DNA from: an uncultured bacterium | Lineage (GTDB): Bacteria; Bacillota; Clostridia; Lachnospirales; Lachnospiraceae | Assembly (NCBI GenBank): GCA_947383005.1 | Contig: CANDBT010000019.1 | Location: forward strand, 1 to 64,000 | Reading direction: 5' to 3' | Length of the DNA stretch: 64,000 nt | Shown: positions 25,929 through 34,893 of the stretch, in pieces | Layout of the letters: each line of letters starts with the position of its first letter | Position numbering within the stretch: position 1 is the first letter of the stretch | Position numbers and translations under genes: made by a program | Notes under the pieces: model-generated | Seen by the model: the letters and a program-made list of their open reading frames with translations, nothing else | Database searches by the model: none | Told to the model about the DNA's origin: nothing

Positions 25929-27383
25929 CTAGACCGTTCCGTGTTTTCTGTCCGGACGGTCCTCTCTCTTGGTAAACAGCATCTCAAATGCTGCTATCAC
26001 CCGTTTTCTGGTGTCGCAAGCTTCGATAATATCATCGACATAGCCTCTTCTTGCTGCTGCCACGGCACTGGACTGCAATTCACGGTAAGCGGCAGCTTTT
26101 TCATTGATCAAAGCCAAAGTATCTTCTGCCTTAGCCAACTCATCCGCATACATGATCTTAGCGGCCGCGGCAGGATCCATCATGCCAATGGCTGCTGAAG
26201 GCCACGCATAAACGATATCGGCGCCGATAGACTTGCTGTTCATAGTCAGATAGGCCGTACCATACGCCTCACCTACCACCACAGTCACCTTGGGTACGCT
26301 GGCATTGGCAAAAGCATAGGTCAGGCGGGCGGCCGATTTGGCAATCTTGCGCTCGGTACATTTGCTGGCTTTATAGCCCTTTACATTAACCAGGGTAAGC
26401 AGCGGAATATTAAATGCGTCACAGAATGACACGAATTTGGCAGCCTTTTCACATCCCTGAGAGCTAAGAACCGCCTCATAATCGGCTTCTTTCACCCCGT
26501 TTTCTCCAAACAGGACGGTGCGGTTGGCTACACAGCCCACCGTAGAACCATTAAGCCGGATAAAACCTGTCACCATAGAAGGATCGTAATTCTTTTTTAC
26601 TTCCAGGAAAAATTCGCTGTCGGAAATTTGGGCCAGAGCAATGTCCGTAGCTCCCACACAATTTTCAAGATTAGCACATACACGATTTAAGTCATCTTCA
26701 CATTCACAATAAGACATATCGTCCTCATTGTTGGCCGGAAGGATGGACACCAGACTGCGAATCTGTGCCAGAACAGAAGCTTCGTCTCCAACAAAGTCAA
26801 CAAGACCTGTACTTTCGCTTTGGAATGCAGCGCCGGAGGTATCGCATTTTTCCATGCGGTTCCCCTCAATCGCGTTGGGAGAATTGACGAACAATTTCGC
26901 CTTTTTCTCTTCCATAAAGATGAAATCCGCCATAGCCGATGATACAGCCATCCCGCCGCCGCAAGTACCGAATACAGCGGCAATCTGCGGAATTACACCA
27001 GAAGCCATAGCCTGGCTCAAATACATCTGTCCGAAACCATTCAGCGCGTCAGTCGCCTCCTGAAGCCGCAGCCCGGCACAATCAATAAGCCCGACCACAG
27101 GAGCTCCCATCTTCATCGCCATCGAATAGATATGGGAGATCTTTTTTGCGTGCATTTCACCCATAGACCCGCCCAATACCGTCGCGTCCTGGCTGTACAC
27201 ATACACAAGGTTCCCGTCGATGGTGCCGTAACCGGTAATCACGCCATCGGCAGGAGTTTCCTTGTCAGCCATGTTGAAGTCGGTATTTCTTGCGGTAATA
27301 TAAGAACCTACTTCAACAAAACTGTTCTCATCAAGTAATGCGCTGATTCTGCTACTTGCTGATGTTTGTGCTGAATTACTCAT
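25929..27383 (-). CDS. Acyl-CoA carboxyltransferase subunit (MmdA/PccB type)
   Basis: This 484-aa protein has two crotonase-like carboxyltransferase domains (about 10-240 and 250-460) with CoA-binding and oxyanion-loop features such as GTCGGGMAVSSAMADF and the C-terminal GEAYGTAYLTM region. It resembles MmdA, the 12S-like subunit of methylmalonyl-CoA decarboxylase or of transcarboxylase. It is the first gene of the operon; the ATG at 27383 lies behind GGAGGA. The substrate may be methylmalonyl-, malonyl- or another acyl-CoA and cannot be fixed by sequence alone. Confidence 0.9.
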   Translation of the reverse strand: MSNSAQTSASSRISALLDENSFVEVGSYITARNTDFNMADKETPADGVITGYGTIDGNLVYVYSQDATVLGGSMGEMHAKKISHIYSMAMKMGAPVVGLIDCAGLRLQEATDALNGFGQMYLSQAMASGVIPQIAAVFGTCGGGMAVSSAMADFIFMEEKKAKLFVNSPNAIEGNRMEKCDTSGAAFQSESTGLVDFVGDEASVLAQIRSLVSILPANNEDDMSYCECEDDLNRVCANLENCVGATDIALAQISDSEFFLEVKKNYDPSMVTGFIRLNGSTVGCVANRTVLFGENGVKEADYEAVLSSQGCEKAAKFVSFCDAFNIPLLTLVNVKGYKASKCTERKIAKSAARLTYAFANASVPKVTVVVGEAYGTAYLTMNSKSIGADIVYAWPSAAIGMMDPAAAAKIMYADELAKAEDTLALINEKAAAYRELQSSAVAAARRGYVDDIIEACDTRKRVIAAFEMLFTKREDRPDRKHGTV

Positions 27384-27477
27384 TTTGCATTCCTCCATTT
27401 TAAATTAGTCACGGTAAAACGATAAAATTCGTTAAACTTTTATCGATCCGCCGTACAGTAACTTCAAATTTCTGCCG

Positions 27478-27505
27478 ATTATAATTGTATAATGACAAAG
27501 GGCAA
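27478..27505 (-). promoter_or_regulatory. Promoter of the decarboxylase operon
   Basis: On the minus strand, TTGCCC (27500-27505), a 16-bp spacer and TATAAT (27478-27483). A weak CGATAAA/TTTATCG hairpin lies in the leader near 27419-27445. The remaining 27506-27653 is AT-rich and probably holds the divergent DUF1538 promoter, which I cannot place firmly. Confidence 0.6.
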
Positions 27506-27653
27506 AATTCAAGCAGTTTTTATTATTTTTTTCAATACTTGCCATTATTCCCCAAAGATTCCCCAAATATTTATTTAACAATTTATTAATTAGGAATTTT
27601 TCTTTTCTTGTGATAAACTAATGGTAAACTAAAAGAAAGGATCCAATGCCAGC

Positions 27654-29186
27654 TTGAATACCCGAAAAAAATTAAAAGAAAAATGGCGTGAAGCAGCTCA
27701 GGCTGTATTGCCTATCATCACCATCGTACTGGTTCTATGTTTTTCCATCGCCCCGATATCTCCAAGCATCCTTTTATGTTTTCTCATGGGTGCTGTGTTA
27801 ATTCTGGCCGGAATGATGCTGTTCACTATGGGAGCTGAGATATCCATGACCCCCATGGGCGAACGGGTTGGTTCATATCTGACAAAAAGCCGCAACCTGG
27901 CTTTTATTATCCTTGTATCTTTTTTGCTGGGCTTTATCGTCACCATTTCCGAACCGGACCTGCAGGTTCTTGCCGGACAGGTCCAGGCCGTCCCCAACAT
28001 GATTTTAATTCTGTCAGTGGCCTGCGGCGTAGGGGTGTTTTTGGTTCTGGCCCTTTTGCGTATGCTCTTTGGCATCCTGCTGTCGCCATTTTTAATCGTC
28101 TTTTACCTATTGGCTTTCGTCCTGTCAGCCTTCCTGCCAAAAGAATTCCTGAGCATTGCTTTTGATTCCGGAGGCGTCACGACAGGCCCGATGACCGTCC
28201 CGTTCATTATGGCTCTGGGAGTGGGAATATCGGCAATCCGAAGCGACCGGCATGCTGCCGATGACAGTTTTGGCCTTGTATCCCTCTGCTCAGTCGGCCC
28301 CATACTGGCTGTCATGATACTTGGCATGATTTATAAACCGCAAAATGGCATATCTCCGCAGGCTGCAATTTTGGAAGTGGAAAATTCCCGGCTGCTCTGG
28401 AAGATGTTTTCCTCAGAGATTCCAACCTACATGAAGGAAATCGCTCTGTCCCTGCTGCCGATATTTCTGTTTTTTATGTCTTTCCAATTGATATTTTTAC
28501 ATCTGTCCAAAAAAACATTAACCAAAATTTTAGTTGGCCTGGCTTACACCTACGTGGGCCTGGTCTTATTCCTGACCGGAGCCAACGTGGGCTTTATGCC
28601 AGCAGGCAATTATTTAGGGCAAATATTAGCAGGGAGAACTCATCCGGAAATTCTGATTCCCATCGCCATGCTTATCGGGTACTTTATCGTAAAAGCAGAA
28701 CCCGCCGTTTATGTACTGAATAAACAGGTAGAGGAAATTACTGATGGAGCGATTTCCGCCAAAGCTATGGGAGCCGGATTATCCATCGGCGTGTCCATCT
28801 CTTTGGGGCTGTCTATGATCCGGGTACTGACCGGAATTTCTATCCTTTGGTTTCTTGTTCCCGGATATGGAATTGCCTTGATTATATCCTTCCTCGTACC
28901 GAAAATCTATACGGCCATTGCGTTTGACTCCGGCGGCGTAGCTTCCGGTCCCATGACAGCCGCTTTCCTCCTTCCCCTGGCCCAGGGGGCATGTACCGCT
29001 TTGGGAGGAAATATTATTACCGATGCTTTCGGGGTAGTCGCCATGGTGGCTATGACTCCTTTAATTACCATACAAATTATGGGACTGGCCGTAAAAATCA
29101 GAGAAAACCGCAGAAAAGGCATTCCCGGCGAAAGTCCTGCCACAGCCTTTGATTTATTGGAAGATGATGCAATTATTGAACTTTAA
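27654..29186 (+). CDS. DUF1538 membrane protein with internal duplication
   Basis: This 510-aa protein has about twelve membrane helices and two homologous halves. Each half carries the same signature, AFDSGGVTTGPMT (about residue 170) and AFDSGGVASGPMT (about 423), typical of DUF1538, a family of unknown transport function. It starts at TTG behind AAAGG; a three-codon ATG reading frame overlaps the start. The next gene, 44 bp downstream, encodes a PII-like protein, a pairing seen with several transporters that PII proteins gate. The substrate is unknown. Confidence 0.87.
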   Translation: MNTRKKLKEKWREAAQAVLPIITIVLVLCFSIAPISPSILLCFLMGAVLILAGMMLFTMGAEISMTPMGERVGSYLTKSRNLAFIILVSFLLGFIVTISEPDLQVLAGQVQAVPNMILILSVACGVGVFLVLALLRMLFGILLSPFLIVFYLLAFVLSAFLPKEFLSIAFDSGGVTTGPMTVPFIMALGVGISAIRSDRHAADDSFGLVSLCSVGPILAVMILGMIYKPQNGISPQAAILEVENSRLLWKMFSSEIPTYMKEIALSLLPIFLFFMSFQLIFLHLSKKTLTKILVGLAYTYVGLVLFLTGANVGFMPAGNYLGQILAGRTHPEILIPIAMLIGYFIVKAEPAVYVLNKQVEEITDGAISAKAMGAGLSIGVSISLGLSMIRVLTGISILWFLVPGYGIALIISFLVPKIYTAIAFDSGGVASGPMTAAFLLPLAQGACTALGGNIITDAFGVVAMVAMTPLITIQIMGLAVKIRENRRKGIPGESPATAFDLLEDDAIIEL

Positions 29187-29230
29187 GGGGATTTTTTACA
29201 GTAACGAATTTTGCTGGAAGCGAGGTTTTT

Positions 29231-29914
29231 ATGAGCGAATTATATCTAATGGCAACCATCAGCGACCGAAATCAAACCCGGAGATTTTTAACTTTTTACC
29301 GGGAGCAACAAATTTCACTCACGATGATTACTTTTGGACGCGGGACGACATCGTCCGATATTTTGGATTCCTTTGGGCTGGAAGCTACAGAAAAGGCTAT
29401 TCTCTTCACGTTTGTCACCGGCACCGAATGGAAACGGGTCAAGAACGTCCTGCAAAAACAGATGAAAATTGACATCCCCGGCAGCGGAATTGCTTTTATT
29501 ATCCCGCTAAGCAGCGTAGGAGGGAAAAAACAACTGCAATTTCTTACCGAGGGCCGTGGATTTAAAAAAGGGGAGGAAAGCGTATTGAAAGACACAAAAT
29601 ACGAATTGCTTGTAGTTATCGCCAATCAAGGCTATACCGATTTAATTATGGATGCGGCAAGAGAAGCCAACGCTCCCGGCGGCACGGTTATACATGCTAA
29701 AGGCACCGGTACGGAAGCTGCTCAAAAATTCTTAGGAGTTTCCATTGCCACAGAAAAAGAAATGATCTTTATGGTAACTAAACGGGAAAACAAGAATGAA
29801 ATCATGAGAGCAATAATGGATAAAGCCGGACTCAACAGCAAGGCAAAATCTATCGTATTTTCTCTCCCTGTTACGGAAACTGCAGGAATGAGACTGATTG
29901 AAGAAGAATCTTAG
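29231..29914 (+). CDS. PII-like signalling protein paired with DUF1538
   Basis: This 227-aa protein looks like two related ferredoxin-fold PII domains. The first spans about 1-108 (YLMATISDRNQ start), and the second about 123-222 (YELLVVIANQGYTDLIMDAA and GGTVIHAKGTG). Classical PII proteins sense ATP/ADP and 2-oxoglutarate and gate transporters through the T-loop. The usual uridylylated tyrosine of GlnB is not obvious. The gene follows DUF1538 closely and probably senses a metabolite to control that transporter. A terminator follows. Confidence 0.8.
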   Translation: MSELYLMATISDRNQTRRFLTFYREQQISLTMITFGRGTTSSDILDSFGLEATEKAILFTFVTGTEWKRVKNVLQKQMKIDIPGSGIAFIIPLSSVGGKKQLQFLTEGRGFKKGEESVLKDTKYELLVVIANQGYTDLIMDAAREANAPGGTVIHAKGTGTEAAQKFLGVSIATEKEMIFMVTKRENKNEIMRAIMDKAGLNSKAKSIVFSLPVTETAGMRLIEEES

Positions 29915-29926
29915 TCAATCGCTGGC

Positions 29927-29979
29927 AAAGCCCAAAAAACTGGCATCACTTGTTTTTCTATGGCAATTTTTTGGGCTTT
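29927..29979 (+). terminator. Terminator of the DUF1538-PII operon
   Basis: AAAGCCCAAAAAA (29927-29939) pairs with TTTTTTGGGCTTT (29967-29979), a 13-bp stem with a 27-nt loop, followed by T-rich sequence. Confidence 0.8.
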
Positions 29980-30076
29980 AAGTTTTGTATATTGTTATAA
30001 TTGTTTATATACAATATTTATTTCAAGATTATCACTTTTATTGTATTGAATCAAACTCTTCTTCCGGAAAACTCCC

Positions 30077-31468
30077 CTACTCTCTCCTTTCCAACTCAAC
30101 TGCCAGGTTTCTCAGCCACTTTTTCTGACGATAACGCACATATCCAATCAGCGCTTTATAAACTTCCTCAATCATTACCATGGCATAGACAACATAAATT
30201 GCCTGTTTCAGCCACAGCCCGCCCCAAAAAGCCATAGGGACTCCGATAAACCACACTCCGCTGGTGTCAATAAACAGACACACCTTTGTATCTCCGCCGC
30301 TCCGCAGCACCCCCACGACATTGACATAATTAAACATCTTAAAGGGCATAAACAGGATAAACACAATCAGGCAAAGATTCACATCCCTTGCTACCTGCGA
30401 CGAAATACTATATAGGGAAATCACATTTCCGCGGATAGCATAACAAACCCCCATACCGATCAAGGTCATCAAAAACTGCAGGATAAAAAAATTTTTAGCG
30501 TACTTTTCTGCCTGCTTAAGTTTTCCGGCACCCATTTCATTTCCCAGGATTACTGCTGTAGCCGCACTCAAACCCTGAAACAGCACCACCACAATATCCT
30601 GGATCGTAGTCGCTATCGTAATGGCAGCTACGGCATTATCTCCCATACGTCCGTAGGCCAGGGAGTACAGCGTTGTCCCCAACCCCCACATAAACTCATT
30701 AGCAATAACCGGGCTTGCCGTAGCCAGGAATTGATGTACAAAAGCCCTGCTATAACCGAATAGTTCTCTAAACTTACAGGCAATGGGTGAACGGGTCAGA
30801 TAAATAATGGATAAAATCGCGATACTCTCCAAAATCCTGGCAATCAACGTGGCAATGGCAGCTCCTGCCACTCCCAGGGCCGGGGCGCCGAAATGACCAA
30901 AAATCAATGTATAATTAAAGAATATATTTACCAAAATAGCCATACAACTGACCAGCACAGGAGTTCTCACCTGTCCTACTGCCCGCATCATAGCTACATA
31001 AGTATTCGTAATTGCCGTAAAAGGGTATGATAAAGCCACTATAGACAAATAAACGGCCCCTGCCGCTACGGAATCTTTGCTGTTCGTGAATATCCTCATC
31101 ACCATCGACGGACGCAGCACGCTGGGTATAGCAAAACATAAGGCGCCGATAAAGGCAATAATCAGTGCCAGTCCCGTCACTTTACGGATATTCTTCACAT
31201 CTTTGTTTCCCCAGTATTGGGCCGCCAGAACGCCGGAACCACTAACTACGCCAAATACCAACAGGGTAAACACAAAAAATACTTTGTTAGCCAGTCCTAC
31301 CGCGGCAATCGCCGTCTCCCCAAGCTGGCCAATCATCATGGTATCTACTAAATTTACCACCGTATTCAACATTCCCTGCAAGGCCACTGGCAAAGCAATC
31401 AACATTGCTTTGCGCAGAAAAATGTGATCCTGCAGCATCTCTTTTGTATCGCTAATCACTTTTATCAT
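30077..31468 (-). CDS. MATE-family efflux transporter (second copy)
   Basis: This protein of about 463 aa has twelve predicted helices in two bundles and the MATE motif LPVALQGMLNTVVNLVDTMMIG near the N-terminus. It differs in sequence from the MATE gene at 4064-5440. The start at 31468 is chosen over an upstream TTG at 31477, which overlaps the end of the CBS gene. It overlaps or abuts that gene, so the two may be translationally coupled. The substrate is unknown. Confidence 0.85.
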   Translation of the reverse strand: MIKVISDTKEMLQDHIFLRKAMLIALPVALQGMLNTVVNLVDTMMIGQLGETAIAAVGLANKVFFVFTLLVFGVVSGSGVLAAQYWGNKDVKNIRKVTGLALIIAFIGALCFAIPSVLRPSMVMRIFTNSKDSVAAGAVYLSIVALSYPFTAITNTYVAMMRAVGQVRTPVLVSCMAILVNIFFNYTLIFGHFGAPALGVAGAAIATLIARILESIAILSIIYLTRSPIACKFRELFGYSRAFVHQFLATASPVIANEFMWGLGTTLYSLAYGRMGDNAVAAITIATTIQDIVVVLFQGLSAATAVILGNEMGAGKLKQAEKYAKNFFILQFLMTLIGMGVCYAIRGNVISLYSISSQVARDVNLCLIVFILFMPFKMFNYVNVVGVLRSGGDTKVCLFIDTSGVWFIGVPMAFWGGLWLKQAIYVVYAMVMIEEVYKALIGYVRYRQKKWLRNLAVELERRE

Positions 31469-31473
31469 CGTAA

Positions 31474-32412
31474 TCAACTGCTTTCTTCTTTATGATTTTC
31501 TTCGGTTCCCTGCTGTTCATCCTCCGGAAGCTTAACCACATATACCGTATGAATCATCTTATGTTCCACCTTAGCCACAGAAAATCTGCATCCCAGATAA
31601 CAAACCGTAGGCCGTTCTCCCTCTTGGGGTATCCGATCCAGGCGGGAAATCAGCAAACCGTTTATCGTGTCATAATTATTCAGATCCTCCTCCGGGAAAT
31701 GTATCCCTAACGCATCTTGTACCTCCTGCAGCGGAGTCATACCGCTCATAGCCAAATCACCGTTTTCCTGACGGACAATAAATTTTTCTTCCACGTCATA
31801 TTCGTCCAAAATATTTCCGACGATTTCTTCCAAAATATCCTCCATCGTCACCAAACCCGCTGTCTGCCCATATTCATCAATAACAATCTCCATATGGATT
31901 TTTTGAGACTGCATTTCCCTGAACAAAGAATCGAGGTTTCTCGTTTCGGGAATAAAATGGGCTTCCCGCAAAACTCCAGGCACTTTCCCAATGGGCATTT
32001 CAGCTTCCTGAGGATTTTCTGCATGGACCAACACATCCCTCATATGTATAGTACCGATAATATCGTCCAGATCCTCCCCATACACCGGATATCGGGTATT
32101 TTTCCCCTCCTGCAGCATAAAACGGGCCGCCATTTTCAAAGGCATGGCGCCGCTTAAAGCCACCATATGCTTCCGATGAATCATCACATCCCCGGCTTCT
32201 TTTTCATCTAATTCAAAAATATTCCTGATCATCCTCGCTTCACTGGGTTCAAGAACTCCTTGCTCGTGTCCTTCATTGACCAATGTCTTAATATCTTCCT
32301 CTGTGACTTTGTCCTGTCTGGATTTCCAATATAAAAAGGCCAAAATACCGACGGCTGCCAAGCAAACCACCAATCCCAGAATTAACCATAGGTACGAATA
32401 ACCATCGTCCAT
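31474..32412 (-). CDS. CBS-domain / CorC-HlyC-type membrane protein
   Basis: This 312-aa protein has one N-terminal helix (about 7-27), a paired CBS domain (about 65-205, with YPVYGEDLDDIIGTIHMRD in the first and DEYGQTAGLVTMEDILEEIVG in the second) and a CorC_HlyC transporter-associated domain (about 210-295). Most family members have a four-helix DUF21 domain in front; here it is reduced to one helix, so this is a truncated or specialised CorC-like form. Such proteins are linked to Mg2+/Co2+ efflux. Confidence 0.83.
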   Translation of the reverse strand: MDDGYSYLWLILGLVVCLAAVGILAFLYWKSRQDKVTEEDIKTLVNEGHEQGVLEPSEARMIRNIFELDEKEAGDVMIHRKHMVALSGAMPLKMAARFMLQEGKNTRYPVYGEDLDDIIGTIHMRDVLVHAENPQEAEMPIGKVPGVLREAHFIPETRNLDSLFREMQSQKIHMEIVIDEYGQTAGLVTMEDILEEIVGNILDEYDVEEKFIVRQENGDLAMSGMTPLQEVQDALGIHFPEEDLNNYDTINGLLISRLDRIPQEGERPTVCYLGCRFSVAKVEHKMIHTVYVVKLPEDEQQGTEENHKEESS

Positions 32413-32551
32413 ATCCGCGTAAAAACTCCTTTATTCCTTTTATCTTATTTGTTGTAACAGTTTAAGCTTACTCACTGTCATGTATCCTCACCATTGTACT
32501 CGATTTCCCGTGTTTCGTCAACTTTTTATACCGTTTTTTCCCATCCGGGGA
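32413..32551. other. Intergenic region with a fragment of the GTAACAG repeat
   Basis: GTAACAGTTTAAGCTTACTCACTG at about 32455-32478 resembles a broken outer arm of the GTAACAG family. No other feature is seen until the promoter of the DUF4397 gene. Confidence 0.3.
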
Positions 32552-32579
32552 ACTTGGAAAAACCTACTGACATACAGTA
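32552..32579 (+). promoter_or_regulatory. Possible mother-cell (sigma-K or sigma-E) promoter
   Basis: CATACAGTA (32571-32579) fits the sigma-K -10 CATA-N3-TA and is one base from the sigma-E -10. An AC dinucleotide (32552-32553) lies 17 bp upstream as in sigma-K promoters. The start codon follows at 32606 behind GAGG. Confidence 0.5.
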
Positions 32580-32605
32580 GAGTAAAAAACACAAAGAGGC
32601 ATTTT

Positions 32606-33712
32606 ATGGCTGAAAGCGATACCCACTATAACGGAAACAACAACATGAATGATACTCAACCCGCAAACTTTAATGGGGGGGCCGAACCGGTTATCCCCCT
32701 TCCCAACCCCGGAGAAGGCGGCCCGGTCTATCCCGGCGACGACTTTGGGAATAACGGCGCTGAACCGGTTATCCCCCTCCCCAACCCCGGAGAAGGCGGC
32801 CCGGTCTATCCCGGCGACGACTTTGGGAATAACGGTGCCGAACCGGTTATCCCCCTTCCCAACCCCGGAGAAGGCGGCCCGGTCTATCCCGGCGACGACT
32901 TTGGGAATAACGGCGCTGAACCGGTTATCCCCCTCCCCAACCCCGGAGAAGGCGGCCCGGTCTATCCCGGCAATACTATTGGCGGAAACGGATTCAATTG
33001 CGGCGGCAATTGCGGAACGGTCGTTATTCCGGTATTCCCCAATATGCCCAATGTTCCCTCCCGCAATTATGGCCAGATCCGTTTCCTAAACGCTTCCACC
33101 AACACTTTCCCTGTAAATATTTCCATTAACAGTACGCTCTATGCTGTCAATTCCCAGTTTGGCACGATAACCAACTATGACTGGATTGCTGATGGTTTTC
33201 ACACAGTTACTGTCCGGCGGGCTACAGGGCTTCGGAATGTCCTGCTACAGCAGACCTTCCCCTTTGTCGGAAACCAAAAAGCTACTATGGTACTGACTGA
33301 CTCCCCGTCCGGAGGACTGGATATGATTCGCGTATCCGATACCGGATGCAGCAACCTTCCGTCAAGTTCCGGATGCTATCGTTTTGCCAATATGGCTTAC
33401 AGCGGGTCAAGTGTTGATCTTTTGCTTTACGGCGGCGAAACCGTATTCAGAAATGTCGGCTTCCAAACCGTCACCTCCTATAAACAAGCCATTGCCGGTA
33501 TCTACCAGTTTTACGTAAGCACTTCTAATGCTTACACTTTTATCCACGAGCTGCCCATCATTGTTATTGGCGCTGTTGCTACCGGCCCCAACATCAGGGA
33601 AACCCTGGTATCCTTCTCCACGGAAATCGCAGCAGGAAAAAATTATACGTCCTATCTCATCGGAAATACCTGGTCTGGCAACAGCCTGCGGGTAATCACA
33701 GTAGAAGATTAG
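32606..33712 (+). CDS. DUF4397 protein with four 26-residue repeats
   Basis: From the ATG at 32606 the protein has 368 aa: a short N/D-rich start, four near-identical 26-residue repeats (AEPVIPLPNPGEGGPVYPG then DDFGNNG, the last with NTIGGNG), a Cys/Gly linker and a C-terminal DUF4397 domain (about 155-365). An upstream ATG at 32480 would add a non-typical tail, and the GAGG site supports 32606. There is no signal peptide. The Gly/Pro repeats and the possible sporulation promoter suggest a spore-surface role, but that is inference. Confidence 0.8.
   Translation: MAESDTHYNGNNNMNDTQPANFNGGAEPVIPLPNPGEGGPVYPGDDFGNNGAEPVIPLPNPGEGGPVYPGDDFGNNGAEPVIPLPNPGEGGPVYPGDDFGNNGAEPVIPLPNPGEGGPVYPGNTIGGNGFNCGGNCGTVVIPVFPNMPNVPSRNYGQIRFLNASTNTFPVNISINSTLYAVNSQFGTITNYDWIADGFHTVTVRRATGLRNVLLQQTFPFVGNQKATMVLTDSPSGGLDMIRVSDTGCSNLPSSSGCYRFANMAYSGSSVDLLLYGGETVFRNVGFQTVTSYKQAIAGIYQFYVSTSNAYTFIHELPIIVIGAVATGPNIRETLVSFSTEIAAGKNYTSYLIGNTWSGNSLRVITVED
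32681..32992 (+). repeat. 78-bp in-frame coding repeats, four copies
   Basis: Units start at 32681, 32759, 32837 and 32915. The first three are nearly identical in DNA as well as protein, and the fourth diverges at its end. High DNA identity suggests recent expansion, so repeat number may vary between strains. Confidence 0.95.
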
Positions 33713-33722
33713 TATGCCAAAA

Positions 33723-33756
33723 GACAAGGCTATGAAACTTCTTTCATAGCCTTGTC
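33723..33756. terminator. Terminator after the DUF4397 gene
   Basis: GACAAGGCTATGAAA and TTTCATAGCCTTGTC make a 15-bp perfect stem with a 4-nt loop, followed on the plus strand by CCCTCTAATC. It lies between the convergent DUF4397 and pilT-like genes, so it may serve both. Confidence 0.75.
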
Positions 33757-33805
33757 CCTCTAATCATCGTAACCATTCAAACAATCCTTCAATGCCGCTG
33801 AGCTT

Positions 33806-34870
33806 CTACATCCGAACCAGTTTCTTTTCCATGAGTTCACTGTTATTGCTGTGGATGATTGCATTTTCTTTGCTGATTAATCCCTTTCTGTACAGATCCA
33901 GCAAACTGTTGTCCATCGTTATCATGCCTTCCTCCATGGATGTGGCAATAATATTGTCAATCTGATGAATCTTTGATTCCCGAATAAGATTGCGAATAGC
34001 ATTATTAAAAAACATTATCTCAAAGGCAGGATGCTCTTTTCCATCCAATCCTGGAATCAACTGCTGGGAAACCACTGCCTGCATAACCATAGACAACTGA
34101 GTCCGGATCTGCTGCTGCTGATTCGGCGGAAAATTATCAATGATTCTGTCAATCGTATTGGCAGCGCCTATCGTATGCAGAGTGGAAATCACCAAATGGC
34201 CCGTCTCTGCTGCCGTCATAGCTGTCTTAATCGTCTCGTCATCACGCATCTCACCTACCAGAATTATATCCGGCGCCTGACGCAATGCCGCCCTCAGGCC
34301 GGAAACATAGCTGTTCGTATCGGAAATAATTTCCCTCTGAGTAACTACGCTCTTATTATGACGGTGTAAATACTCAATCGGATCTTCCAGAGTGATTACA
34401 TGAGAATTCTTGGTGTTATTGATCTCATTAATGATACAGGCAAGAGTTGTGCTCTTTCCGCTTCCCGCAGGACCAGTTACCAGCACAAATCCCTTGGTCA
34501 TCTTAGCAATATCGATAACTGTCTGCGGAATATTCAAACTGCGGAAATTCGGCAATTCAAAGCGGATAATACGGATAATTGCCGCCAGGGAACCTCTTTG
34601 CCGGAATATATTGGCGCGAAACCGGGACATTCCCGGGATTGCCAAAGAAAAATCATCATCACCGCACTCCCTTACCCGAGTCATATCCCTGTTCCCCGCA
34701 AGCTGATAAAGCTCTCCAATCAGCACATCCAGCTCCTGAGGGAATATTTTCTCTTCATTATGATGGATAATCTGTCCGCCAACCCGATAAGACAACGGCA
34801 TGCCCGGAATCAAAAAAACATCCGCCGCCTGTTTCTCTACTGCTGCACTTAGCAACTCTCTCACATTCAT
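33806..34870 (-). CDS. PilT-like type IV pilus ATPase
   Basis: This 354-aa hexameric secretion-type ATPase has an N-terminal PAS-like domain (about 1-110), Walker A GPAGSGKS (about residue 132), Asp box and Walker B (DIILVGEMRD) and the His box, followed by the family's AIRNLIREXKxxQI-type C-terminus. PilT-type motors power retraction or, in some systems, both assembly and disassembly. The start at 34870 has GCAGGAGAG upstream; an upstream in-frame start adds 14 residues without a better site. It ends the putative pilus cluster. Confidence 0.93.
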   Translation of the reverse strand: MNVRELLSAAVEKQAADVFLIPGMPLSYRVGGQIIHHNEEKIFPQELDVLIGELYQLAGNRDMTRVRECGDDDFSLAIPGMSRFRANIFRQRGSLAAIIRIIRFELPNFRSLNIPQTVIDIAKMTKGFVLVTGPAGSGKSTTLACIINEINNTKNSHVITLEDPIEYLHRHNKSVVTQREIISDTNSYVSGLRAALRQAPDIILVGEMRDDETIKTAMTAAETGHLVISTLHTIGAANTIDRIIDNFPPNQQQQIRTQLSMVMQAVVSQQLIPGLDGKEHPAFEIMFFNNAIRNLIRESKIHQIDNIIATSMEEGMITMDNSLLDLYRKGLISKENAIIHSNNSELMEKKLVRM

Positions 34871-34893
34871 CGCTATCTCTCCTGCTTTTGTTT

